Of a stretch of 64,000 bases of DNA, positions 22,609 to 35,400 are shown piece after piece (the first letter of the stretch is position 1; every line of letters begins with the position of its first letter). Position numbers and translations under genes: made by a program. Origin of the DNA: Orientallactaga sibirica (taxonomy: Eukaryota; Chordata; Mammalia; Rodentia; Dipodidae); assembly GCA_036365145.1 (NCBI GenBank), contig JAEOAD010000018.1, forward strand, positions 11,142,501 through 11,206,500, read 5' to 3'. A model generated the notes under the pieces. The model had not been told where the DNA came from. It did not search any database and saw only the letters and a list, made by a program, of their open reading frames with translations.

Positions 22609-25600
22609 TCTCTCTGCTGCTGACCACTGGTGAACCTCCAGCTTCTGGTGAGTCTCTCATCCTCTCGGCCCAGCTGGGCCTGACCCTTACTTCCCACACA
22701 GGCTCTTTGCCTCCTCCTGCTTTCCAAATGGCAGGAACCACCTGGATTTTCTTTTCTGTCCTCTCCACAGTTTTTCCAGGCACACAACATGGGTGCTCAA
22801 GCCACATGGGGTCATTCATTTTCCTTCCCTTGGTTCTGTACATCCTTAAATGAATATAATAATTATCCTTCTCAGTCTTATTTTATTCAATTCTTTGGTT
22901 AAAAGTAGACATGAACCTAGGGTTTTGGGTTCAAGAACTTCCTGAACCCCTAACATCCCATTTGAGAAATCTTCTAGCACATTCCTATCTGTACCTTTCA
23001 AAGGAGTAAGGAATACTGTATGTTTTCCAAAGGCAAATCCTTAATGGGCATATTCCAAGCAGAATTACCATAGAAGCACCTGACACTTTATGTACCTAAC
23101 ACAGATGAAACATGTCATGTGATTTGAATTTCAGCATGAACAACCCAAAATTAAACGTTTATCAGTGAATGGGCAGAATGGCATTTATTTTTCAACAAAG
23201 ATGGCTTTTTCCCATTTTCTATGACTATTTCCTTTCCCTCTACAGCAAATGAGAGCCATGTCTCAGCAAAGCTTATCACGTTCCAGTTACACTGATGGGA
23301 GCTGGGAACTCAGTACAGTCACCAGCTGCTTAAGCTTAGAGAGCCGAATATTTTGCCCTAAAGGTGGCATAGCTGTGATACTGAATGGGCTGAGGAATCA
23401 TGAATGTCTCCTACGGCATTGACATCCTTTGTTTGTTGTTGTTGCTGATGGTGTTGTTTTTCAAAATATTTATTTGGAGGAAATAAAGAAACACACCCAG
23501 ATAGAAAGAAAGAGAGAGAGAGAGAGAGGAGAATGAATATCGCTGGGCTTCCTGCCATTATAAATGAACTCCAGACACATGTCTTACTTTGTGCATCTGG
23601 CTTTCTGTAGGCAATGAGGAATTGAACCTAGGTCATCAGGCTTTGCAAGCAAGCACTTTGAACCACTGAGAAATCTCTACAGCCCTTGACATCATTTATG
23701 TATGTGAAAGGAGCATGGCCTTGTAGGTATGCTGAGAAGTTCATGGCTCTCTGAGATCGTCCTGCCCCTGGCAAGCTGAGCCCTCCAACCACAGAAGCAT
23801 CTCCAAGCTGTAGCACACTCTGCCCAGTCACCTCAGTGCTTCTCCTCCCACATCAATGGCATTGCACCTTCTTCAGCCTCTTCGAAGGACTCGTTACCAG
23901 CTGTGGAGAGTGTGATCAGGAGAGGCCCCACTGCCAGTATCCCCAGGGCTTGAAAAAATGCCCTGCCTAAGGGCTTTGACTTTCCCAGTGAGCCCAGAAA
24001 GCAGTGGCTGAGGGAGTGGGGTGCAAAGGTCCTCTTTGGCCCCTAGGGGTTACTTGACAGGCCAGGCTTGCTCCAGAGCTCCCTGCAGGTAGCTGAGGCT
24101 ATGACAGGTCCTCCTAGACATCTCTTTTCCTTTCACAACTCTAGGTCTGCAGAAATGTCTTCCACCCCAAACACTATTTTAGCACTGCTCCCTGCAGACC
24201 CAACCTACCATACGCCCTCCCACCAGACTGCCTCTCTCCAACACTCTACAAGCGGCCTTAATGACACGTCCTAGTGAAGATTTCACAGGCAAGAGGCAAG
24301 CACCGGATATCAAGTCTACAAATTCAAAAAGTAAAAATAAAGTCTAGAATGACTGATGTTGGGACAACATGAGAAATTAAGAAAACCTTTCCTTGGGCCT
24401 AGAAAATTGCAGCCTATAAATGCAAGATATCCTCCAAGATGCCACCTCATGACAAGGAGGCCAGGATATAAGGCAGGCCATAGCACTGCCCATGGCTCCT
24501 GGAGTAAAGGCACAAACTGATTCTTGTCTCAAGTCAACCTCAAAAACAGCAGGTTAGGAACAAATGCCAGCATATTGGAAGTACCAGGTGAGATGCAGTT
24601 GGCCTATCGTTTCAGAACGTTTTGTGTCATCTTTTTATTATTGCCACTTATGCTGTGGCCTGAGTATCTACATACCTCAAGATTCATTTCACTGAGATCC
24701 TAATCACTGGAAAGATATTAGGAGGAGGGGGCTTTCGTGGAGGTGATTAAATCAAGGAGCTCCAGAGAACTAGCAGGACCCCACAATGTGAGGACACAGT
24801 GAAGAGGAGCTGCCTATGAGAAATAAGACCTACCAGGAAACACCTGGTAGAGAGGCCAAGGTGAGGACTTCCTGAATATGGTGACCTTTGAACCAGAGGC
24901 ATCCCAAGGGGGGTATGCGGCTTCTAAGCTGGATCCCCCTGCACAATGTCACACTCACTCCTTTGCATGGGAGGTCAGCTGTGTGGACATAAGGAAGACC
25001 ACATCCACTGAAGAGGATGGCTCACTACTGGGACTTCATGTCCTGTTCCCACCTCTTCTCAGTAGAAAGGCTACTGACTGACATGTATGTCTGAAGCTCT
25101 GACGGAGCTCAGCAGAGTTCAATGGGCAGGTTTGCTCAGCATTCTAGATCCAGAATCACTGTAAACTCCCTAGCTCCAGTGAAGATGAATCCAGAAGGAT
25201 TTTGGAGGGAAAAAAAAATGGCATTCTTTTTGTGGTTGATTATAGTTAACTTATTGGAAGGAAGGGAGGGAAGAAGAAAGAGAAGGGAAAAAGTAGGAAG
25301 GTAGGGAAGGTATTGAAAATTATAATCATTTGGTGTAGAGAAATGCTAAATGGAAGATGCACATGCATGAATCCACTCTGCGCTAATCATACATAGCATT
25401 TTAAGATGACATGATATCTTAGTTGCAGCACCATTCCATTACTAAGAAATCCACTGGCAATTGAAAGATATGGCATCCCAGAATGCTATGCAGAATGGGG
25501 ACGGAGCTAGCTACAGATTATCATGCAGGGAGAAGCGTAGGACATCAACAGCATGCAGGAAACTCAGTGATCAAGAGGAAGTTCAGCACAGGCCAGACAT

Positions 25601-28600
25601 GCACGTGCAGACTTTGCTTTACCTTGTCATAACAGGGTTGTGAACACCATATAAATGATCTTTATGATAACCATTACTACCACTTTCCATACTGTAACAA
25701 AAATAAATAGACCAAAAACACCATGTTATCTCTAAGTGAAGCATTTCTGTTATGGATCATAAAGACAATGCAATGGTCATGAAAAGTATGTGACAAGTTG
25801 TTACATGTGTACAGAAGGTAAAAGGGTATAATGAAACCTTTTTCAAAACAAAGATAGAAAGAGCTACCTTATAGTTCAATAAATTTAACACAAAAAAATG
25901 CTTATTCATTCAATAAGCATTTCTTGAGCAGCTTCTATATACCAGTCCTCTTGTTAAGAGTCTCACAGTTCATTTTTACCTGAGCATATGTTGCTTTTAT
26001 GTAGTTTTAAGATGTGACTAATTTAATTGAGTCTATTGTGTAATAATAAAAACCTCCCCCATCCCATCTTTGAATATTTTTTTAAAAAAGAAAAGCTTAC
26101 TTTTTCATGGGTACAGTTTCAACACTATAAAATACAAAAAAGGGGAGACAGAATTATTTCCTCTTCTTATGAAATTTATCAACTACATCTCCAGACTTTC
26201 ATTCCAATGCAGATGTTGACAGTGCAAACTCCAGAGAAGACACAAGAAGACGAAGAAAGTAATAATGAAACATGCAAGAACACAGCAGACTACAGAACAA
26301 GCATGGAAAATAGTAAGAACAGTTATCATAAAGTAAAGTGCCAAGTCCCTGAGACTGAGGAGCTGTAAACGAGAATAATGCTGGTTAAGAATACTGAGAT
26401 AAGTAAGAGGAAAAAAAAAACAGAATAAGAATAAGAAAATTGGCTAAAAATAAATTAATTAACTACTGATAAACAAAAATATAAAACCAGAAATAAGGAC
26501 ATCAAAAAATCACATGAGAAAGAAGGACCCAGTGTTTAAACAAAAGCCAAGCTGTGTCTGGTCAGAACTCCTCTTTAACAGCTCTCCAAGGACACTGCCC
26601 AGAAAATGCCCCAGTACGAGACCCCTGCACACTTACTCATCGTACACGTCCTCTGAATCCATTCGGCGATAGTACTTGGCCAGTTTCACCGCGATGATTA
26701 CAGCCGGAAATAAAAACACGGTAGCTTTTCCTATGCCAAACCAGAACAAATTCTAGGGGCAAAAAAAAAAAAAAAAAAAAATTTCTTTTTAAAAATCAGC
26801 AGAATTAAATGCTTGAAGATGAAAAGTATGCTTGCTTTGGGAAAATCATTGTTTGCAATTTTTAAACAAGTTTTCATTATGTTCTTTAAAACCACTGGTG
26901 CACAGCTCGGACTCAGCTGCAGCTGCCCACTCCTTCTAAGCCTGGCCCTGCATGTCTGCTTTGCTTGTGGACAAGTTGAGTGTTGCTTTTTGGTGGCACC
27001 TCTTGACCCCAAAATTCCAGTAAACACTTTCTCTTTCCTTTCTCTATTCAATTATTATGAGAGTTCTATGTTTTCAATCTTGTTTAGGGAATCCTTCACA
27101 CCTTATGACAGTATTTTTTTCCTCTGGAAGAGACCTCAGTTCTGTAGAAAACAATCAAGATACAAAAGAAACATGTTGAGTAGCTGGTAGTCTATTCTGC
27201 TGACAAAGTGAATGCCCAGAGCACTTCCTTACTCTTTAAAACACCTGTTAGAAAATTCTAGCCTCTGAGCAGCCTGCAGGCCTCTCCTTCACTTGCTGGA
27301 AGATGCCTGCAAGAGAGGCATTACCTGGCAGTCCGGCAATTTGATTGGTTTTGCGGGGTGGTGGAGAATGGACCCAACGAGAGGCCAATTCAAAACCAAG
27401 CAGGTAAGCCTGTACTTCCTTAAGGAAGGCTTCAGCCAAAGCCAAGAGCCAGGTCCACCAAGCACAGGCCAAATGGAGTAAGTTGCAGGAGGAGAGAAGC
27501 ATCCTGGTATGTCAGGTCTAGGCTGAGTGCTGGCAGAGCATCAGAAGCATTCCCATTGTCCCATTGAGGACAAGCGCACTCAGCAGAGATCCACATGGGA
27601 ATGAAGGAGATGGACAGACAGACGGATGTAGTAGGTCAAAGAGCTGGATGGCTTTACTTATTCAACAGGAATGCTCTGCACCAAGTAGTCTGCCTGGTGG
27701 TGGGGACACGGGCCTCTACTCAGGGTGTAGTTTAATGTGCTGGGTGAATGATCATGAGACACAAGTGTGTCAGTCAGCAGCAATAAGCTCTTTATAGGAA
27801 GAACATCAAGTTTTGTTATGAGGAGAAAAGGGAGTGCACTATAGTTTGAAGAATCAGAAAATCCTTCTGAAATAAAGATACATTAGAGCTTGGGAATGGC
27901 TCAGCAGTTAAAGGCACCTGCATGTAAAGTCTGATGGCCCTGGTTTGATTCTTCAGTATCCACATAAAACGAGACGTACAAAGTGGACCCATGTGTTTGT
28001 AGTGCCAAGAGGCCCTGGTGTACCCATTTTCTCTCTCAGTCCTTCTCTCTTTCAAATACACGTGAAAAGATACATTGAACTAAGTCCTGAAAACAGAATA
28101 ATCAATAATAGCAAACATTTCTTATGTGCCAGGAATGGTGTTAAGGACCTCACATACAATCTCGCTCCTTGAGCCACTAAGCAGCACCATTTCATTGATG
28201 ATGCTCAGAAAATTTCTGTAACTTTGCAAAGTCAGTTCAGAAGTGTAGAAGTGGAGTTTAATGCCAACAAGGCCTAGAGGAGGTGGTAAAGAGCCAAGAT
28301 AGGCAGAGAAAGGGAAGGTAGGCAGGCCTACGCAAAGGGCTAAGGTGGGAAAACCAAGGTGGATTTAAAGAAGTGGGAGAAAAGGAATATGCTTAGAGCA
28401 AAGGGTCAAACTAAGCACAAACAAAGGCTGGAAGGAAGAAGTGTGTCATGCAGGGATGACTCTGATCTTTATCATGCTAGCACCAGGAAGCTACAGAAAT
28501 GCTTTAAGCAGTGCAAATGAGACGACTGGATAGTGGTGTACCCTGATGCAATGGAATGAACAGATCTGACGAGTAACCCTGATTAAGTGGAATTTACAAT

Positions 28601-29366
28601 TCTAGTAGTCCATCTCAGAGGGCTACTAACTCAAAAATTTTGTTTAAAATTTAAGTTTGATGTAGCTTTTGGCTGTGTACAATCCTTTATAATATTAGCA
28701 ATCAGCACACCAATGACTGCTCCTAATTATTCCAGGGGAAAAAAGGCACTTAGCTTCTTTTTTCCCCCACATATATCCTGATTGTATAAATGCAATGTTT
28801 TTAAGGAATAACGGAAAATAGGCAATTGGGATTTCTCTGTCTTACTGAGTTTCCCAGGTTAGCCCTGGACTCAGTCTCCTTTAGCTGAGATTACAAGCAT
28901 GTACCACAGTGCTTGGTTAAATTTTAGAGTTTAAAATTTGAATTCTAAAACCATAACAAACCCAAGCAAAAAATTAATATTGTGCTATTATAATAATACT
29001 ACAATTACAATTGTAAAGATGTTACATTTCTTGTGTCTCCATTTTTTGAAAGGTGAAGAAGCTCTTACCAGAGGGTCTACAACATAGCCACACAGAATGA
29101 CATCAACAACAGAATCCAGAATGGTAGCTGCAGGTTTGCACGAGGCCATTTTCTCTGTGATCTGTGAGGTGGGAAACACAGACAGAAACGTTCCCTGAGC
29201 CACACCCACAAGAGCCTCCAAGCATGAGACATGCCATTTACTCTTGGCTAGATTCACAGGGTCCTCTTTCTTTTCTTTGTTCTTCTCCTTTTCTATCTTC
29301 CTTCCTTCCTTCCTTCCTTCCTTCCTTCCTTCCTTCCTTCCTTCCTTCCTTCCTTCCTTCCTTCCT

Positions 29367-29417
<51 letters not shown>

Positions 29418-32400
29418 GTCTTTCTCTTTCTTTTTCTCTTTTTCGAGGTAGGGTTTTGCTCTAGCCCAGGCTGACCTGGAATTCACTATGTAGTCTTAGG
29501 GTGGCCTGGAACTCACAGCAATCCTAGGTGCTAGGATTAAAGGCATGTGCCACCATGGCTGGCACAAGAGTGTTTTTCATCCCATAAGACATGGAGCTCA
29601 CAGCCAAGGAGGCAAGAGGAGAACACTGGGTGTCCTCCTCTATTTTGTTTCAATTTTATTTCCTTGAGATAGAGTCTCACTGAACCTGGACTGGCTGACC
29701 AGCAAACTAGAAAGATTCTCCCAACTCCACTCCCCACAGGACTAGGGTTACAGGCATATGTGGCCATGTTGTCTTAAAAAATTTTTTTGTGTGAATGCTG
29801 GGGATCAAATTCAGTCTTTTTTAGGCTCTCTTGCTTGTATGGCAAGTGCTTTTACCTGTAGAACCATTTCTCAAGGCCCCATTAGAATTTTTTTTTATGT
29901 GATCCCTTTGTTATCTGACAAAGGAGGTTGGGGAGGGGGGAAGAAATAGAAGAATCCATATGACCATATGACTAAGGCCAACAAAGAGATGATGGGCTAG
30001 TGGGGGGAGAAGGTCCTCCTACCTGGGGGGCTGTCCAGAGGTGTTGATACAGATATTTCAAAGACCTCTAACTTATCTTCAACCAAATTACTAGGGTTTA
30101 ATTTCTTCCACATTTTACACTAGAAAATAGCTCTTCTAAGATGCAGCCCTTTTATGTTATTGAAAAATAAAACTACTTACAGCAAACTCAACCCATTGCA
30201 GGTAATGTTCAAAGTATCCAATTATCATTCTCCCAAACTTCTTAGTTTCCTAGGAAGAAATCAAAGATTAGCAAAACCATTAAAATAGACTATACAGCTA
30301 ATTAATCAATGAATGGGCATACATCTACTTTTCTACATACTCCGGTTGAAAGAGAGAACTCACTTCCATAGTGATGGAGGAAATGTTAGTGGAGAGGAAG
30401 CGCTGAGCAGAGTCCAAGGAGGAAAGAAGCATGTTCACTTTCTCCTGGAAAACACAGCAATAACCAGAAGGGGATCAAGTGATTTAAAAAAAAAAAAAGA
30501 TTTAATTAGTCAATTTTAAAATCAACTAGAGTCCCTAGGGAGACTGGTTCCAGGACTTCCTCCTTCTCCAAACACTCCCAAAGCTACAAATGCATTTAAA
30601 TCCCTTACATAAAAATCATGTGGTACTTTCATATAACCTACACACATTCTCTTGTATACTTTAAATATCTCTAGACCTCTGACACCCAGATGATATACCG
30701 CACTGATTATGGGATGACAAGGAAAAGAGTATGTGTGTGTTTGTTATGTAATTTTTTTCCAATTATTTTCAGTCCTGGGTTGGTTGAACCCATAGATATA
30801 GAACCCATGGTGATGGATAGCCAGCCAACTGTCCAGTGATTGGTACCCCAATGTAATACCCTGGTCTAGCACTCTAAGGACAGAAGGTGAGTGCAGAAGG
30901 AAAGCATACTTGGACCAGATACCTGGTGAAGCTTTTCATAGCAATCCCCAGGTTAATGGTACATTCCCAACACTGAAGAGGGTACACCATCCAAGCTCTT
31001 CAAGGCTGTCATGCTAGGAAGCATTCATCTAGTGTTTTATCTATTAGCTGATTTGTATGTCTCTCTAAAAGCTGACATTTACACTGTCACATAATAACAA
31101 AGCCATAGCCAACCCTCAGGACAGCTTGTTACAAACAGGAAAAAGGCTCCTTTGACACAGAGACCTGGAAAACATGACCAGGCAAGTGATTAGATTGAGT
31201 TCCGCCTCAACTCACAGCCTTGGCTGAGCCACAGTGTCATCCTCAACGCTGAGGCTTGGATAGAGCCATCAATGTCTCAGTCTCCTTGGCATAGGACATG
31301 CCATCTACGGAATGGCACTGAGGACAGAGGTACAGGGATGACCCGGAAGCCGGGAAAACTGTTGTCAGCCTCACTGAAGAGAGTTGAAAGAAAGAACAGC
31401 TTTTTGACAATGGGACTGATGCCCAAAAGCTCTCATGGGCAATTTGTCCTGTAAAGAAATCTCTTCTGAGCTGCAGCATGCTGAAGTTCTTTGTACAAGA
31501 CAGGAAAACACAGCCTCAGAACTCCATTTCCATGGTGAGTGCCTGTGGCTGGGACACCCCGTGCAGTGAGTGAATGAACCCTTGAAAATCACTTATATCC
31601 TCCCTGGCATAGCTTTTCAGGGTATGTGGAATATCTGATCAGCCCTTCAAATTCAGGGATTTTGAATCCAGGTTGAATTAATAGGTTTAGGGCATGTACC
31701 AATGACACAGATAGTTTTTTTCCTAAACACTGTAGTACAGCAGGTATACTCTTCATAGGATTATAAATAGGTATTATAAATATAAAGTGTACACTGGCTA
31801 TATATGAATATTCTGCCACTTGATGAAAGGGACTTGAATATTCATGGAGGGTTTTGAACCATATCCATACTGAGGTAGGACTGTACTTCTCCACCCCATG
31901 ATGATGAACATGGGTGGGGCCACGTGACTTACTTTTACCAATGGAATTTAAGCAAACTAGCGGTGCATAAAGGCAACCTGTTTTTGCTTGTACCCTGAGC
32001 TTGTACACTGATTATCATTTGATTACTGAATCAAAAGGCTCAAGTGTTAAATAAAGACTTGGTCTCTAGCTAGTGGTATAATTAAGAAATAAGCAGATCA
32101 TGTGAGTGCTAACTTTATCAATGGACTGACCCACGGATGGCTTGAGTGATCGGTAGGTTGTTAGGAATTAGGGCCTGGTTAGAGGAAGCAGATTATGTCT
32201 TTCAAGGATATGACACCTTTTGCTATAATGTTTCTCTCTTGCCATGGGCCTTAAAATAATGGAACCAGCTAGCCACAGACTGAAACCTGTGAAATTAGGA
32301 GCCAAGACAAATTCCTTCCTCTTTTAAGTGGATTTTGTCAGGAATTGTCACAGCAGTGACAAGCAAACTAGCACAGCACCACAAAGAGGAAATGAGGTGG

Positions 32401-35400
32401 CCCACACAGAAGGCATTCCTGTAGGCTGGGTCTTTCAGGGGCAGGTTGTACAGAAGCCTGAGGCCAGCACAGCTGTGATGACCATCTGATGAGGAGGAGG
32501 TACTGAGACTAACATTGTTTGTAGAGCAGTACTATCTCTGTAAAAGTGGTTACTATACTTCTAGGCTTGCATCCTACACATCAAAACACAGATGTCCCTC
32601 AACTGATGAGTGGATAATGAAGACATGGCACATTTATACACTGGAATTCTTCTCAGTGGTAAAGAAAAATGAAATTATGAAATTTTCAAGACAATGGATG
32701 GATCTGGAAATGGATTATACTTAGTGAGGTAACCCAGACCCAGAAAGCCAAATGTCTTATATGTGGATCCTAGCTACAAATGATTGGACTTCTGTGTGAG
32801 TTGGAATAAAACTCAGTAGCAGAGGCCAGAGTAAGCTAGAAAGGGGATATAAAGGAAGGGATGGGAAATATACTAGGATGGTATTGTATATATGTAAGTA
32901 GAAGAATAGATTACTGGGCGTGGAAAGGCCTAAGTGAGGTCAGGGGAAGAGATTGATTAAAGGAAAGGTGGGGAGAGGTTAATCAAAATCTAACAGGATA
33001 TGAATAAGTCATATGGAAACCTACTTTCTTGGACAATGCAATACCCAGGAGCCATAGATTATTACTAAAAAATTTTCAATGCCAGGGCTGGGAGACCTTC
33101 CAGTCAGGTGTTGGCCAGGGAGGTCCCTGATGCCACCAAAACATTACAGGCCATTGCTGAGGCTCTTGGTTTCCCACCAGGAATAGATGGTAAGACCTTA
33201 TTGCTGAAGACTCCACATACTTGGGCTGCAAGTTCACTGAGAAATTCTGCCAGAGCTGAGCTGAAAGCCTCCTCCATGTAGACTAGTTGGCAGAAAGCTG
33301 GGGAAAGCTACACTGCATACAGTTCAATGGCAGAGAGAGAAATCACCAGTGGAGATACTCAACAGTGGACACAGCAAGCCTTAAATTTGGCCAGCCAGGC
33401 CAACAAAAGCCAATAGGTGCAATAGTGGCATGTCTGTTATGGGGAAAACTAACCACTCTCTAATTGGACTGGAGCCCTGCTCCATGGGAGGGAATACATC
33501 CCTGATACTGAAAACCTATGACAGGGATAATTATGAGCCCTATGGGTGTAATGTCTGCTGGTGTCTGGTTAAATGTATATACTATGCTCACCAAACTGCC
33601 TGGTAAGCATTTCTCTTAATATTCCTACCCATACATTAATGCTACTCTCACTTTTGGTTAGAGAAGCTTCTCTTTTGAGATGGAAGTGAACTTGTGATGA
33701 CTCAAAAGGCACCATAGTGCTGAGAGGTAACAGAGGAGTGCTTAGTACTAAAACATCTCTATCATACCTTCCAAGGCTCAGGTCCATTGCAGAAGAGGTG
33801 GCAAGAAGAATGTAAGAGCCAAAGGAAGAGTAGGACTCCTTACAACATGCTCCTCCAGACATAAAAAGGTCTGGATATCCATGACCTCATGGTGCCTGAC
33901 ACTACCTATACAAGACCATCACAATAGAAGGAAAAGATGATGACATCAAAATAAAAGAGAGGGTTGGAGAGATGGCTTAGCGGTTAAGTGCTTGCCTATG
34001 AAGCCTAAGGACCCTGGTTCAAGGCTCAATTCCCCAGTACCCATATAAAACAGATGTACAAGGTGGCACATGCATCTGGAATTTGTTTGCAATGGATGGA
34101 GGCCCTGGTGTGCCCATTCTCTCTCTCTCTCTCTCTCTGTCTCTCTCAAATAAATAAATAAATAAAAATAAACAATTACAAAATAAAAGAGAGACTGAGA
34201 GGGGGAAGGGGTATGATGGAAAGTGGACTTGCAAAAGGGAAAGTAAGGGGAGGGAGAGAATTACCACCGGTTATTGTCTATAATTATGGATGTTCTCAAT
34301 AAAAAAGTAAATTAATCTTTTTTTTTAAAAAAAAAATGGTCATTACACATTCTAGGCTTGCATCCTACACATCAGAACACATATTTCTCCTATGCATCTA
34401 ACATCCTAGAAGCATTTTCAGAAAGGAAATAGTATTAAAACCAAGTTAGGTATTTAAAATGAATAGATTACTGAGCCACCTCTGCCCCTCACCCCATTTT
34501 TATTTAGAGTACTTATAAAAATTAACATCTCTGAAATTCTAGGTGTGGTGCTTGATAACAAACACTGGCAGAGAAACAAAATGAATCCTTACCGGCAATC
34601 TATTGGCTATGTGTTGGAGCCTCTGGATGCTTTCCCTTAAAGTATTCTGGTGAAGGAATGGATATTTTCAAAATTATTATAAAAGCAAAAAGATCACATG
34701 GCTTGTGTTCTTCCTTCTCCCAATACAACCATTAAATCTGACTTTACACTGTAATGGTTTCATTCTAGAAAAAAAGAACAGACACAAGTAACAGTGTGTA
34801 CCTTACATACCACAAGTATGTAAGAAAATCTGAAGAAGAAAAGTCAGGACCATAGGAAGGATCTGAAGAACTGCCTATCACATGCCAGGTGTCTAAGGAA
34901 ACTTTTGCATGAGTTGTGATCAGTGTGGAAGACATTATCTAAAGCACACCCTTTCCAACCTGTGGGTATGAACTACGGGAGCAGACTATGAGAATGAAAT
35001 ATAAGAATGAACTATGGCTAAGAACTCTGGGAATATTGCCTATGGACCTTACAAATAGCTTTTCTGAAATTATTGCCATAAGATACTAAATTCCTTACTT
35101 GTAAATTGCCCTAAAGTTAATCTTACAGCTATCCAATTCACACATTTAAAGCAATGTGGCTAGGTTTCCTCTGCCTTGGTGTACCTTTGGCCTAAACAGT
35201 ACAGATGACCAATATTGACAAGGCATGTTTAGAGATGCTGGCTGATCTTAAGATATGCTGCTCTCCGTTCCTTTCCTCAGATGCTGGTTGTACTCTCAAC
35301 TCAGGACAAACACACATGTGTAAGAAGTGCTGATCATAGCACTGAAGACAACGAGGTCAGTAACTATGTAAGGGCCCACAGACCTGTTGAAGGCAAGAGG

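Larger units (their letters stand above)
18982..25622 (-). other. PROM1: PROM1 intron, 6.6 kb
   Basis: Largest intron in the window. Contains the DIP-like SINEs and simple repeats listed separately and an MLT/MST-like LTR. The stretches 18982-20540, 21140-22550 and 22620-23450 show nothing I can identify. Confidence 0.6.
30445..34592 (-). other. PROM1: PROM1 intron, 4.1 kb
   Basis: Contains a MaLR-like LTR (~32090-32377) and a truncated L1 (32591-34336) with a SINE inside it. The part 30445-32090 holds nothing I recognise. Confidence 0.6.

Noticed and set aside
29164..29486. Frames of PSFLPSFL and RKEGRKEG repeats on both strands
   Set aside because: Caused by the CCTT/CTTT simple repeat.
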